DNA of 64,000 nucleotides from Leadbetterella sp964563435 (GCA_964563435.1 CAZLXI010000024.1:10054-74053); one strand, 5' to 3'. Counted from the first letter of the stretch, positions 42,005-51,930 are shown. Notes: a model not told the origin generated them from the sequence alone. A program made the numbers and translations.

Positions 42005-42880
42005 CTACTTCGAAACCTTCTTGTTCAGGATAAAAATACTGATCAGAATGACGGCCATTCCGGAGAGATGGATCACCCCTACTTTCTCTCCATCAGCAAT
42101 GCCGGCCACCATCGCCACTACCGGAATGAGATAAGTGACCGAAGAAGCAAAAATGGGTGTGGTGATCTTAAGAAGGTAATTATAAAGTATCGCCGCCAGG
42201 CCTGAATTCACAACTCCCAGAATAAGGAAATAGAGAATATACAGCTGATTACCGGGAAGAAATATCTTGCCGAAAAAATCTGTAAAAAGCAGGATTACCA
42301 AAGCCGGTACACCCATCAGCCCTACTGAAAAAGAGCTGATCACAATGGGCCTTACTTCGGTCAGGTGATAGCTCAGGATGTTGGTATTGAGCCCATACAT
42401 AAAAGTGGCAGCCAACACCAGTGCCGCATAGGGGTTACTGAGGTCAATGGAAAATTTTTCTCCGCTGGAGATAAGCAGTAAACTTCCGATAAATCCCAGA
42501 AAGATACCGATGAACTGGTAGCGGTAGATGTGTTTCCGGAAAAGAAGCCAGCCCACCAGGAGTACAAAAACAGGAGTGGTAGCATTCAATGTCCCGGAAA
42601 GGGAGCTGCTGATCCTGCTGCCTGCCGTGCCGAAAACTATGGCCGGTAACAGGTACCCGAGAAGCCCGGAAAGCGCTATCGGAAAAGCCTTGTTCTCCGG
42701 AAAATCAGCCCGGTTCCGGATGGCCCACGGGAGCAGGAACAGGGCCGCTACAAAGATACGCCCCGCGCCGATCTCGATGCCTGAGAAAGCAACGGTCAGC
42801 TTTTTTATAAACAAAAACGACAACCCCCAGGCTATCGCCAGTATAAACAGGATGATCAATGATTGTTTCTTACGAGACAC
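42005..42880 (-). CDS. EamA/DMT-family transporter
   Basis: A 291-residue inner-membrane protein with ten hydrophobic segments in two EamA halves: LIILFILAIAWGLSFLFIKK opens the first, AALVLAATFMYGLNTNILSY the second. SGTLNATTPVFVLLVGWLLF and YLIPVVAMVAGIADGEKVG are the characteristic fourth- and ninth-helix regions of each half. Drug/metabolite transporters of this type export small metabolites or amino acids; the substrate cannot be predicted. It is 50 bases upstream of pyrH in the same direction but is unlikely to be functionally linked. Confidence 0.9.
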   Translation of the reverse strand: MSRKKQSLIILFILAIAWGLSFLFIKKLTVAFSGIEIGAGRIFVAALFLLPWAIRNRADFPENKAFPIALSGLLGYLLPAIVFGTAGSRISSSLSGTLNATTPVFVLLVGWLLFRKHIYRYQFIGIFLGFIGSLLLISSGEKFSIDLSNPYAALVLAATFMYGLNTNILSYHLTEVRPIVISSFSVGLMGVPALVILLFTDFFGKIFLPGNQLYILYFLILGVVNSGLAAILYNYLLKITTPIFASSVTYLIPVVAMVAGIADGEKVGVIHLSGMAVILISIFILNKKVSK

Positions 42881-42982
42881 GCCCCTACATTTTTCCGAAA
42901 TGTAGATAATTTCTCTTCCCTAAGCTAAAGCGCTGCAGGAAAGAAGATAAAAGTTCAACAGGATCTTGAAATTATACCAGAC

Positions 42983-43813
42983 TTACAGCCGGGCAAGTAT
43001 CCATCCCAGCACATAACGGAACACTTCTTCCTTTTCAGGCTCATTGTGAAGCTCATGGAAGAGGCCTTTCCACGACTTAAACGTAACATCTCCGCTCAGA
43101 AATTTGGCGGCAAATTTTTCGCTGGCCGCAGGGCTGGTCAGAATATCGCTGTCGCCGTGCATCAGCAGCAGGGAGACCGCCACGGCGTCACGCTGAAGGT
43201 TAACCAGCCACCTCCCCCATTCCAGTACACCCATTCCTACTTCCGCCGAAATGACATCATGCACCAAAGGATCGGCCTGATATGCGTTAATCACGGCAGG
43301 ATCACGCGAGATGCCATTTACATCTAACCCGTTACGCTGGGTGAGTGAAGGAAGTAGCTTTCTTCCGATCTTACCTATCATCAACCGGCTCCGGGTGATC
43401 TCAAATCCCGGCTCAATGGCCGGAGCCGAAACGATCACCCCCGCCACCCGCGGGTTCTTTTTGAATAAATAATTCAATACCACGCCGCCGCCCATGCTGT
43501 GCCCGTAAATGAACAGGGGTAAGCCCAGCTGCCGGATCATCCCTACCAGGAAATCCACCTGCCAGAGATAATCGTCCATTTTGGGGGTATGGCCTTTCGG
43601 GCCTTCTGTACGACCGTGTCCGAAAAGGTCTACCGCATATACATTGACCCCTTTCTGCGTAAAATACTCCGCAAAGTGCTTATAGCGCCCGCTATGTTCT
43701 CCCATCCCATGAATCAGTACCAGGTTGGCTTTCGCCGGATTTTCACCTGTCCATTGGTTAAAAAACATCTTCCGGCCGTCAAATGCCTCCAGAAAAAAAC
43801 TCTTCTCAGTCAT
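42983..43813 (-). CDS. monoacylglycerol-lipase-like alpha/beta hydrolase (serine aminopeptidase S33 type)
   Basis: A 276-residue cytoplasmic hydrolase: LVLIHGMGEHSGRYKHFAEY (oxyanion HGMGE), GHGRTEGPKGH, and nucleophile elbow YGHSMGGG (Ser107). Asp in LLMHGDSDILTSP and His in WKGLFHELHNE complete the triad. HGMGEH/GHSMGG is the pattern of the monoglyceride-lipase group, which releases glycerol and fatty acid from monoacylglycerol or lysophospholipid. It is divergent from the glycerate kinase gene. Confidence 0.88.
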   Translation of the reverse strand: MTEKSFFLEAFDGRKMFFNQWTGENPAKANLVLIHGMGEHSGRYKHFAEYFTQKGVNVYAVDLFGHGRTEGPKGHTPKMDDYLWQVDFLVGMIRQLGLPLFIYGHSMGGGVVLNYLFKKNPRVAGVIVSAPAIEPGFEITRSRLMIGKIGRKLLPSLTQRNGLDVNGISRDPAVINAYQADPLVHDVISAEVGMGVLEWGRWLVNLQRDAVAVSLLLMHGDSDILTSPAASEKFAAKFLSGDVTFKSWKGLFHELHNEPEKEEVFRYVLGWILARL

Positions 43814-43942
43814 GAACTTCTAACGCAGAAAAGGGGGCTTACAGGGTATCCCTTCCTGTAAAACTATTCTGTCAGATTGGTTAATAGTTCAAATTTAATC
43901 CTTTTATTTATTTTAAATTCACACCTGGAATGCTTTTTATTT

Positions 43943-45052
43943 ATGAAAATACTGATAGTGCCGGACTCATTCAAAGGCACGCTAAGCTCAAAACTGGCCG
44001 GAGAATGCCTGGCCAGGGGGATACGGTCGCAGAACCCGGCCCTTCAAACCGAAGTGATCGCAGTAGCCGACGGCGGTGAGGGATCACTGGAGATGCTGGC
44101 AACGGGAAAAACGAAACACCGCTTCACAGCACAGGATCCGTTGGGCAGAGAGGTGCGCGGATACTACCTGAGCCGTCACCATACCGCTTACCTCGAAATG
44201 GCCATGACCAGCGGGCTCACCCTGCTGAAAGAAGAAGAATATAATCCGCTTCTGACCAGTACCTGGGGCCTGGGGCAAAGCATTAAAAAAGCGGCCGGAG
44301 AAGGGTTCCGCCGGATCATTATTTTTGCAGGCGGCTCCGCTACCAACGATGCCGGTCTCGGAGCATTGAATGCCCTGGGCTTTACTTTTTTTGCAAAAAG
44401 CGACCGGGAGATCGTTCCTGCAGGCGGGAATCTGAAGCATATACACTCTTTCACCCGGCCGGGTGGTCAGGCCCTTCCGGAAATAATAGTGGCTACAGAC
44501 GTGACCAACCCCTTCTACGGGAAAAACGGAGCCACCCATGTCTATGCAGCGCAAAAGGGTGCTACTCCTGCCATGCGCAAAACACTGGAAGCCGGAATCC
44601 GTAACATTGCTGCGCTTTTCCCCGATATCCCCATCAATCAGGTACAGGGCTCCGGTGCTGCCGGAGGGCTCGCTGGTGGTCTCCGGCTTTTTCTCGGCGC
44701 AGAGATCGTCTCCGCCACCTCCCTACTCTTTCAGGAAACCGGCCTGGAAAAGAAGATCGCCGGTGCAGACATTGTAGTGACCGGCGAAGGCCGTATTGAT
44801 CATCAGACCCTCCACGGAAAGCTGGTTTCCAAAATTCTGGCCTTAAGCCAGGAGAGGAAGTTCATCCTGGTGGCCGGCCGGATCGAACAGGAGCTGCGCT
44901 CTCCTGCGATACTTCATCAATTCTCACTTACTGCAGACGGCATCACCCCGGAAGAAGCCATGCGCAACGCCCGGAAGCTCATGATCAGAAAAGGCGAAGA
45001 ACTGGCAAAGTTTCTCGAAAATAAATTCGGGGAAAAACACATTAATGTGTAA
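43943..45052 (+). CDS. glycerate kinase (GlxK/GarK family)
   Basis: A 369-residue kinase from MKILIVPDSFKGTLSS at 43943; the frame is open 22 codons further upstream, but that stretch (SNLILLFILNSHLECFLF) is not part of the family. Landmarks: SFKGTLSSKLAGECLARGI, VADGGEGSLE (active region), GGSATNDAGLGALNALGF, ATDVTNPFYG, GSGAAGGLAGGLRLF and GEGRIDHQTLHGKL. It converts glycerate to 2-phosphoglycerate (most members) or 3-phosphoglycerate with ATP, in glyoxylate/galactarate-type metabolism. It is 27 bases upstream of a ROK kinase on the same strand. Confidence 0.93.
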   Translation: MKILIVPDSFKGTLSSKLAGECLARGIRSQNPALQTEVIAVADGGEGSLEMLATGKTKHRFTAQDPLGREVRGYYLSRHHTAYLEMAMTSGLTLLKEEEYNPLLTSTWGLGQSIKKAAGEGFRRIIIFAGGSATNDAGLGALNALGFTFFAKSDREIVPAGGNLKHIHSFTRPGGQALPEIIVATDVTNPFYGKNGATHVYAAQKGATPAMRKTLEAGIRNIAALFPDIPINQVQGSGAAGGLAGGLRLFLGAEIVSATSLLFQETGLEKKIAGADIVVTGEGRIDHQTLHGKLVSKILALSQERKFILVAGRIEQELRSPAILHQFSLTADGITPEEAMRNARKLMIRKGEELAKFLENKFGEKHINV

Positions 45053-45079
45053 TTTCGTCCTCTCAAAAATTAGTCAGAT

Positions 45080-45985
45080 ATGAAGCACCTTTGGGGAGTA
45101 GACCTGGGCGGAACAAAAATTGAGGGTATTGTCATCCATGCCGAAACCGATGAGATCTTAGCCAGGGAGCGGGTACCCACTGAAGCAGATCACGGTTATG
45201 AGCACATTCTTTCGCAGATCGCCAAGCTGATCGGGATACTCACCGAAAAAACGGGTCTGACCCCTTCAGCGATAGGGTTCAGCACTCCCGGCACCCTGGA
45301 TCCGGGCACACAAACCATGAAAAACTGCAACACTACGGCCATCAATGGTAAAAACCTGAAAAAAGACCTGGAGAACCTGTTCAACATACGGATAGCGCTG
45401 GCCAATGACGCTAACTGTTTTGCACTGGCAGAGGCCACCGAGGGTGCGGCAAAAGATCTTGAGGCCCATGTGGTGTTTGGCGTGATCCTGGGCACCGGCG
45501 TAGGCGGTGGTGTGGTGGTAAACGGGAAAATTTTAAGCGGCAGGCACGGTATCGGCGGAGAATGGGGGCATAACACTTTTGATCCCGAAGGAGAACCCTG
45601 TTACTGCGGCAAAAAGGGCTGCAATGAAAAGGTTTTTGCCGGACCGGCCCTTGAAAAATACTACCTGAAGCTTTCAGGAAATAAACTATCCCTGAAAGAC
45701 ATTTACCAGCGCCATCTGGACAAAACAGATGCCTATGCCACACAAACGGTCAACTTCCTCACCGATTCCTTCGCCAGGGCCGTAAGTTATATTGTCAATG
45801 TACTCGATCCGGATGTGATCGTTTTTGGCGGCGGGGTCAGCCACATTGAAGAGCTTTATACCGACGGACCGGAAAAGCTGAAAGCACACATCTTTAACAA
45901 TAAAAAAGTGGATACCCTGTTTCTAAAACCTAAGCTGGGTGATAGCGCCGGAGTATTCGGAGCAACTGAATTAGTAAGAAATTAA
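45080..45985 (+). CDS. ROK-family sugar kinase
   Basis: A 301-residue ROK kinase: WGVDLGGTKIEGIVIH (phosphate 1 site), NDANCFALAEA (catalytic Asp), GVILGTGVGGGVVV (phosphate 2) and GGEWGHNTFDPEGEP with the ROK His, followed by the Zn-binding CYCGKKGCNEK (CxCGxxGC). The absence of an N-terminal helix-turn-helix makes it an enzyme and not a repressor. Glucose, fructose, N-acetylglucosamine or mannose are all possible substrates. Following glycerate kinase by 27 bases, it is likely co-transcribed. Confidence 0.9.
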   Translation: MKHLWGVDLGGTKIEGIVIHAETDEILARERVPTEADHGYEHILSQIAKLIGILTEKTGLTPSAIGFSTPGTLDPGTQTMKNCNTTAINGKNLKKDLENLFNIRIALANDANCFALAEATEGAAKDLEAHVVFGVILGTGVGGGVVVNGKILSGRHGIGGEWGHNTFDPEGEPCYCGKKGCNEKVFAGPALEKYYLKLSGNKLSLKDIYQRHLDKTDAYATQTVNFLTDSFARAVSYIVNVLDPDVIVFGGGVSHIEELYTDGPEKLKAHIFNNKKVDTLFLKPKLGDSAGVFGATELVRN

Positions 45986-45998
45986 AACAACATAAACA

Positions 45999-46511
45999 AT
46001 GGCAACCTGGTTTCAGGCAAAAATAAAATTTGTACAGGAAGATGAAAAAGGAGTGGCACGTAACATCAGTCAGGTGTACCTGTTTGATGCTGTGTCTTAT
46101 ACGGATGCGGAAGCACGTGCCTATCAGCACCTGGCAGCGGAAGTTCCTGACTTTCAGCTGACCGGGCTCACCAAGGTGAAGCTGAACGAAGTGTACTTCG
46201 AAGAAAACAGCTCCGAACTCTGGTTCAAATGTAAGGTTTCCTACATTGTCTTTGACGAGAAGACCCAGCGGGAAAAAAAAGTACCCTATGCCTTTCTTCT
46301 CAACGCCCACACCATCAAGGATGCCTACTCCATCCTGGAAAGCAGGTTGGGAACCGTTCAGGACTATATCATTACCGATATAGGCGCCACCAAAATCCTG
46401 GATGTGATCCCGTATGAGGAAGATAATGACCTGGAAGAGCCCGAACCGGTGATCACCGAAAGCATGAAGCCGCTATCGGAGGTTTTAAAGACCTTTAGTG
46501 GGGAGGAATAA
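45999..46511 (+). CDS. DUF4494 protein
   Basis: A 170-residue cytoplasmic protein with the family start MATWFQAKIKFVQEDEKGVA, a central SELWFKCKVSYIVFDEKTQR strand pair and an acidic Cys-free tail (EEDNDLEEPEPVITESMKPL). This small family is confined, as far as I know, to Bacteroidota and has no known function. It starts 13 bases after the ROK kinase stop, so it belongs to the same transcript. Confidence 0.85.
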   Translation: MATWFQAKIKFVQEDEKGVARNISQVYLFDAVSYTDAEARAYQHLAAEVPDFQLTGLTKVKLNEVYFEENSSELWFKCKVSYIVFDEKTQREKKVPYAFLLNAHTIKDAYSILESRLGTVQDYIITDIGATKILDVIPYEEDNDLEEPEPVITESMKPLSEVLKTFSGEE

Positions 46512-46599
46512 GCGCTAAATTCCTGTTTCTTTGTCCGGAGCATAAAAATAGTGTATATTAGAAGGCTATTGTGAAGCACTTTTCGTTTTCATACTATAG

Positions 46600-46745
46600 G
46601 GATTCTCTCAAAATTTCTAAATCAGGGCTTGCGAAAAATTAAGTATGACGGCCACCTCACGGATTTTACCGGCTGTAAATAACCGGGCGTCTCCGGATAA
46701 CTTAATTTTGAGGCTTAAGAGAGTTTGGGTTTTTAGAGATTCCGG
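46600..46745. repeat. degenerate inverted repeat upstream of the GH99-like gene
   Basis: AAAATTAAGT (46635-46644) and ACTTAATTTT (46700-46709) are exact inverted copies; the flanks (GGATTCTCTC... near 46600 and ...GAGATTCCGG near 46737) are loosely mirrored. The 258-base gap 46512-46769 contains this, no gene and no good promoter. Confidence 0.35.
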
Positions 46746-46769
46746 GAGTTTACTAAAATCTGGCACTAA

Positions 46770-49631
46770 ATGATCAGGATACTATTACTGGGTCTTTCCT
46801 TACTTCTTTTCGCGTCAAATTCCTACGGCCAGAATACTGACCGGTTGAACGGAAACAGCTCCGGTGAAAATACTCCCCTGACAGGGGCCATCTATTGGGG
46901 GATGTGGGACAGCTATGGATTCGGAGCCCCCGCTCAGACCGAAGTCACCCTTTCTCCGGTGGATTACCGTTACAGGGTCCCTTTCTTCGGAAGAGAAAGT
47001 ACCGAAAGAGTGGTTTCCTTCTACGCTCCGCCCGGAGTGACCCGGCACACTGCTACCACATCGCTCCGGATCAACGCCGATAAGCAATGGATCATCGACC
47101 AGGAAATAAAATATGCCGTCAATGCCGGTATCGACTACTTCGCTTATGTTTATTACGGAAAATATCACTATTCCCACCGCCTTTACAAAAACAGCAAAGT
47201 GCCCGAAAAAGAAAAGCTGAAACTGGCATGGATCATCGCCCCGCTCAACCACGATGAGCTCGCAGACGTAGTAGAAGATATGGGCAAAGATTACTACCAG
47301 ACCGTGATGGGCGGCAGACCATTATTGTACTATATTATGGAAAATAATGACTGCCTCTACGTCACAGATCTCCTGAAGCGCTTACGGGAAGAATACCGGT
47401 CACAATATCCGTCCGGACCCCAGCCCTACATCGTAATACTGAAAGATACGTACTACCTGGGACACTATTGTCCCGCCACAAAAGAGTATTTTGCGGATGC
47501 TTTCAGCGCATATACCTCTATACACGGCGGTAGCGTCCGCGATCACTCGTACGAGTATATCCGGGATCACGAAATAACAGGATGGGCGAACGGGGATCTT
47601 GGTCCCTCCGGACAAAAAAGAGTTCTCTGGATGAGTCTGGGACACGACCGCCGGCCCAGGATCGATTTTCCCGTATCCTGGGAAAGAACAGCCGAAGGGA
47701 ATGCAGATCCGGGGAACTCCCTTAACTGGGCGGCAAGCGCCACCCCCGCCCAGATAACGGAACAGCTCAACCGTGCCCTCGGGTTTATGCGTGACCATCC
47801 GGAGACCTGCGAGACGCAATCGCTCCTCCTCTACGCGTGGAACGAACACGACGAAGGCGGGTGGATATCGCCCACCATCATTCCCGGAACCAATGAAATT
47901 AACCGGGATAACCTCTTGGCCGTTAAAAAAGCGCTGAACCCCGATAACTGCACTCTGACTATTCCTGCCCCTTTGCTGAGTCATGAAACACCGGTAGTTA
48001 TCCCCCAAGGAGAAAGTCTCACTCTTACCGCTACCTGTGCATCAGGATCTCCTGTCTGGAGTAACGGATCGTACAGTAGGGACATTCGGATAACCGACAC
48101 CAAAAACACCACCTACCAGGTCAAATGTGTATCCGGAGCCTGTGAAAGCAATGAACGTTTCGTCGATATAAAAATAACCGAAGCCTGTGAAACGCAGCCT
48201 TTCACGGCTTCCCTTTTAAGTATATTACCGGAAAATGCAGCCCTCCCGAAATATAACTCCAACCACCTGGGCGAGCCCATGAGGATAAACGGGACAAATT
48301 TTACCGGTATTTATGAATCAGGCATCGGCTCTCTTTCCGGTACCGAGCTCACCTTTGACCTGGGAGAAGACCACGGATACGGATTTCTGACAGGGGTAGC
48401 AGCGCTGGATGATATGACGCCCTGTAAAGATAAAAAAATCCGGTTTTATCTCCGTGACTGGACATCTATGGATTTTCTGTATACTTCTCCCGAGATCTTT
48501 TTTGACGCTTCAGGCCAATCCAATCCAGACACTTTCAAGATCGATATCCGGAATATCCGGTACCTGCGTATGGATGCCCATTCCGAAAATATGGACCAGA
48601 CCTGCGCTTTGGTTAACTGGTCGCTTTTAAAACTGGAGTGTCCTCCCGACTGCAGCCTGGATGTCCCCCCGGTTCTGAAAGCAGATAAAACGGAAATCAC
48701 CGAAGGCGACTCCGTGACGCTGACTGCCTCTTGTCCATCAGGAAGCCTCTACTGGCCCGACGGAAAAAGCGATAGCGTACGTATATTTTCCCCCGCCCGT
48801 ACAACGGCCTATACGGCCCGGTGCAAAACTTTCGGATGTGACGGCAGCCTGAATGCAGCTCCTGTCAGCATTACCGTGAATGTCAACTGCGATATTCCCA
48901 ACGCTGTTGACTACTATAAGGCCGTGACCCACCCTTCCAGAATAAGAATTAACCAAAGCATCTCCGGCGACAAGATCCGTTTGCTGGACAGCTCAGGAGC
49001 TATAAAAGAATATGCCAAAGGTTTCAGTGTCAGCGGGCCGCTCGACATTCATTTTGACCTTGACCAGAAGCGGGAATTCCAGTATTTCAAAGTGACCGTG
49101 GGGATAGACCCGGCCGACAACTGCGCTCAACCCGTCAGATTCAGGATCATGAACATGGTTGAAAACGAGGATCTTCTCACCAGTCCATTGATCTACCCCC
49201 CCGGAAAAGGTACGCCTAATTCCTATGACATGGAAGTCCCCGTGGCCTGGATGCAGTGGTTCAACCTGCAGGTACTCCTGACCGACAGCACAGACAGCTG
49301 CGGTATCTATAACTGGGCCAACCCGAGATACGAATGTTATTCAGACCGTAAGGAGATCCTCCTTCCCAATGAAACCGAAAACCTCGAAGCATTTCCTTTT
49401 CCCAATCCTTCCCAAGGAAGGTTCCACCTGGCTTTCGGCACTCCCCTTAACGGCCTGTACAAGCTAACCATCACCGACATATCCGGCAGGGAAGTTTTCG
49501 GAATGCAAAAGATCACGCCCGACACCCAACACCTGGAGGTAGATGCAAGCCACCTTGCCGCCGGGAATTATTTCATTTCGATCAAAAACAGGGAACGAAG
49601 GTTTCGGGCCAGACTGGTGGTCACGAAATAG
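46770..49631 (+). CDS. secreted GH99-like/WbsX-like protein with repeated Ig and NPCBM-like modules and a T9SS tail
   Basis: A 953-residue protein with a signal peptide (~20 residues, NSYGQ). The N-terminal ~390 residues (GAIYWGMWDSYGFGAP; DQEIKYAVNAGIDYFAYVYY; LLLYAWNEHDEGGW) resemble the GH99-like/WbsX barrel. Two copies of an Ig-like module (VVIPQGESLTLTATCASGSP and KTEITEGDSVTLTASCPSGS) each lead into a discoidin/NPCBM-like module with paired Cys. The last ~80 residues (FPNPSQGRFHLAF... GLYKLTITDISGREV... LAAGNYFISI) are a T9SS type A sorting domain. It would be secreted and attached at the cell surface to act on a glycan. Endo-alpha-mannosidase activity is only a guess. Confidence 0.8.
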   Translation: MIRILLLGLSLLLFASNSYGQNTDRLNGNSSGENTPLTGAIYWGMWDSYGFGAPAQTEVTLSPVDYRYRVPFFGRESTERVVSFYAPPGVTRHTATTSLRINADKQWIIDQEIKYAVNAGIDYFAYVYYGKYHYSHRLYKNSKVPEKEKLKLAWIIAPLNHDELADVVEDMGKDYYQTVMGGRPLLYYIMENNDCLYVTDLLKRLREEYRSQYPSGPQPYIVILKDTYYLGHYCPATKEYFADAFSAYTSIHGGSVRDHSYEYIRDHEITGWANGDLGPSGQKRVLWMSLGHDRRPRIDFPVSWERTAEGNADPGNSLNWAASATPAQITEQLNRALGFMRDHPETCETQSLLLYAWNEHDEGGWISPTIIPGTNEINRDNLLAVKKALNPDNCTLTIPAPLLSHETPVVIPQGESLTLTATCASGSPVWSNGSYSRDIRITDTKNTTYQVKCVSGACESNERFVDIKITEACETQPFTASLLSILPENAALPKYNSNHLGEPMRINGTNFTGIYESGIGSLSGTELTFDLGEDHGYGFLTGVAALDDMTPCKDKKIRFYLRDWTSMDFLYTSPEIFFDASGQSNPDTFKIDIRNIRYLRMDAHSENMDQTCALVNWSLLKLECPPDCSLDVPPVLKADKTEITEGDSVTLTASCPSGSLYWPDGKSDSVRIFSPARTTAYTARCKTFGCDGSLNAAPVSITVNVNCDIPNAVDYYKAVTHPSRIRINQSISGDKIRLLDSSGAIKEYAKGFSVSGPLDIHFDLDQKREFQYFKVTVGIDPADNCAQPVRFRIMNMVENEDLLTSPLIYPPGKGTPNSYDMEVPVAWMQWFNLQVLLTDSTDSCGIYNWANPRYECYSDRKEILLPNETENLEAFPFPNPSQGRFHLAFGTPLNGLYKLTITDISGREVFGMQKITPDTQHLEVDASHLAAGNYFISIKNRERRFRARLVVTK

Positions 49632-49659
49632 AAAAAACTCCCGTGGTCGGGAGCTTTTT
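49632..49659. terminator. terminator between convergent genes
   Basis: CTCCCG pairs with CGGGAG around TGGT; an A-run on the left and a T-run on the right extend it apart from one mismatch. It overlaps the end of the GH99-like gene and lies 27 bases before the convergent ppiD stop. Confidence 0.75.
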
Positions 49660-49686
49660 CTAAGGGAATAGTTGCCTGAAAGATAT

Positions 49687-51816
49687 TTAAAACATCTTCG
49701 CCCTGTTATCCTCTATCCTGGCATTGGTTCTTAATATCTCCTCACCGATCATACCACCCATACCAAAACTTCTTTGCTGGATCTGGGCCTTGTACTGGCT
49801 GTAATCAGCGATCTGAGGCGCATCGGTCTTACCGGTATTCTCCATGATGAACACGCCTGAATCTCCGGTAAATACCTTACTTCTGCTGTTGGGTTTCAGG
49901 CCAAAAAGCTTGCCCACGGCGGTAGGATCAAAACCAGCGCTGTTAAGCATACCGGTCTGGAAGGTAATATCGATCACTTCTTCCACCAAAGCACCGGCAC
50001 CGTATTTCCCGGCGATCGCCGACAGGTCTCCTTTACCGTCACCCAGCTTCTTAATGATCAGTTCCGCCTTTTTCTCATTTCTGAGCTTAGCGGCAATGAG
50101 GTCTTTAAAATCTTCGGCCTTAGGGCTCTGCTTATCCGTAGCGGCTTTGAGACCGGCTACCACATAATTATCTTCCAGTACAAACACCCGGTCAGCTACT
50201 TTACCTGTTTTGGCATCCTGACCATAGGCCCATTGCACCAGCTCTTTAGCATTCCTCAATGTATTCACAAAGGAACTTCCCGGTTGGATATTGTCGGCCG
50301 TAAAGATGGTCAGCGAGTTGTCTTTCTTCGCCGCTTCTTCCAGATCTTTCACCGATTTAGCCGTGGTCATCAGTTCGGAAGCCTTTTGGAAGACCTCGTT
50401 AGACCCTTCTTCTCCTACATGAAGCTCTTTGGTGATCGTGGCCAGCTTATACTTTAAATTCGACTTAGCTTCGGTTACCTTAACGATGTGGTATCCGAAA
50501 TCGGTAGTCACCAGGTTCGGAAGAATGCCGGTTCCTGAGAATGCAAATACCGGCTCTTCGAACGACTTGATCATCGCTCCATCATTTTTAAAAGCACCAA
50601 GGTCACCGCCATTCTGAGCGGATCCGTCACTTCCATACTGACGAGCCAGCAGGCTGAAATCCAGGCCTGCCTTAGCCTGTGCCAGCACTTCCAATGCCTG
50701 GGTTCTGGCCTCGTTACGCTGCTCCTGCGTCATGGTGCTGTCGGCCTGAAACAGGATATGGCTGGCCCGAAGGGTATAATTATCATCGGTCTCCGTACCC
50801 AGGTACTTGTGAATGGCATAGGTGGTACCTTCTTTGAAAGGTCCCACCAGGGCGCCTACTATGGTATTGTTCAATGCTTCTCTTACTTCCGGGCCAATCT
50901 CATTGGCATCACGCACACCCGGTGTTTTGATGTCCGAATTCTCATTCGCATAAGCCACGGGATCCTCGGCTGTGGCCATACCTTTGGCCAGCTCACGCAG
51001 CTCATTCAGCAGTGCCAGGCTGTCTTCTCTGGTCGGAAGTAGGCTGAAAGTTACATAGGTAAGGCTCCGGCTGTCATACGGATTAAACTCATCCTTATGC
51101 TTGCTGTAGTAGCTCTTTATATCACCGTCAGAAATCTTTACAGTAGAGTCAGCCATGGAATAAAACGGTACGTACAGGTATTTCCCACTGGCCTTTTCTG
51201 TAACATTCACATACTCTGCTTTAGCCTCCGCTTTCGTAATGTAAGTGGAACTGTTCAGCAGGTTGGCGTATTTTTCCCGCATTCTGATCTCTTTCAGTTC
51301 CCGCTTAAAATTGTCCCACATCGCCCTTTGCTCGGCAGGCATGGAATTATTGGCATACGCGGCAATAAAGTTGGCATGCGTGGCAGCATCAAAGTTGCCG
51401 CTCTGGTCGCTGAACTGCTGTTTTACAAACGTATGTATATTTTTAGGCCCCTGCACCATCTCCCTCAGCTCGTCATCGGAAACGGAGATGCCTACCTTTT
51501 CAAATTCTTCGGCATAAACATAATTAAAAACAAGCTTCTCCCATACCTGCTCCCGGATCTGCGCCTGCTCCTGCTCTGTAGCCGATCGGCCTACCGATCC
51601 TTCGAATTGCATTCTCTGCGCTTCTGCCAGGTTAGCAAATTGTTGAAAATCGATCGTGGTGCCATTGATCTCTCCCACGGCATTACCGTTTCCAAAAAGA
51701 CCACCTCCTTTTGAACCCGCCACGAAATCTCCCCCAACAATAAAAAGGATTAGCGCGATCGCGATCACCACTACCGCTACTCCTGACTTCTCTCTGATTT
51801 TGTTAACTATTGCCAT
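49687..51816 (-). CDS. ppiD: periplasmic folding chaperone / peptidylprolyl isomerase
   Basis: A 709-residue PpiD-type protein: one N-terminal membrane anchor (GVAVVVIAIALILFIVGGDF), a SurA_N-like chaperone region (GTTIDFQQFANLAEAQRMQF; EQVWEKLVFNYVYAEEFEKV), then a parvulin PPIase domain at ~345-440 (LRASHILFQADSTMTQEQ; LARQYGSDGSAQNGGDLGAF; DFGYHIVKVTE). It assists folding of outer-membrane and secreted proteins. The parvulin domain appears complete. A well-spaced promoter precedes it. Confidence 0.93.
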   Translation of the reverse strand: MAIVNKIREKSGVAVVVIAIALILFIVGGDFVAGSKGGGLFGNGNAVGEINGTTIDFQQFANLAEAQRMQFEGSVGRSATEQEQAQIREQVWEKLVFNYVYAEEFEKVGISVSDDELREMVQGPKNIHTFVKQQFSDQSGNFDAATHANFIAAYANNSMPAEQRAMWDNFKRELKEIRMREKYANLLNSSTYITKAEAKAEYVNVTEKASGKYLYVPFYSMADSTVKISDGDIKSYYSKHKDEFNPYDSRSLTYVTFSLLPTREDSLALLNELRELAKGMATAEDPVAYANENSDIKTPGVRDANEIGPEVREALNNTIVGALVGPFKEGTTYAIHKYLGTETDDNYTLRASHILFQADSTMTQEQRNEARTQALEVLAQAKAGLDFSLLARQYGSDGSAQNGGDLGAFKNDGAMIKSFEEPVFAFSGTGILPNLVTTDFGYHIVKVTEAKSNLKYKLATITKELHVGEEGSNEVFQKASELMTTAKSVKDLEEAAKKDNSLTIFTADNIQPGSSFVNTLRNAKELVQWAYGQDAKTGKVADRVFVLEDNYVVAGLKAATDKQSPKAEDFKDLIAAKLRNEKKAELIIKKLGDGKGDLSAIAGKYGAGALVEEVIDITFQTGMLNSAGFDPTAVGKLFGLKPNSRSKVFTGDSGVFIMENTGKTDAPQIADYSQYKAQIQQRSFGMGGMIGEEILRTNARIEDNRAKMF

Positions 51817-51878
51817 TATATATTTTAAAAATGCTGATCATCGCACAGACAATCTACCTAAAATAAAATTTTGAGGTG

Positions 51879-51909
51879 CAAAAATAGAAATATTCCTATT
51901 GATTATCAA
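51879..51909 (-). promoter_or_regulatory. ppiD promoter
   Basis: On the minus strand: TTG (51909-51907), a 20-base spacer, then TATTTTTG (51886-51879). It implies a ~55-base leader. Confidence 0.6.
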
Positions 51910-51930
51910 AGTTTTCAAGTTTGATATTTT

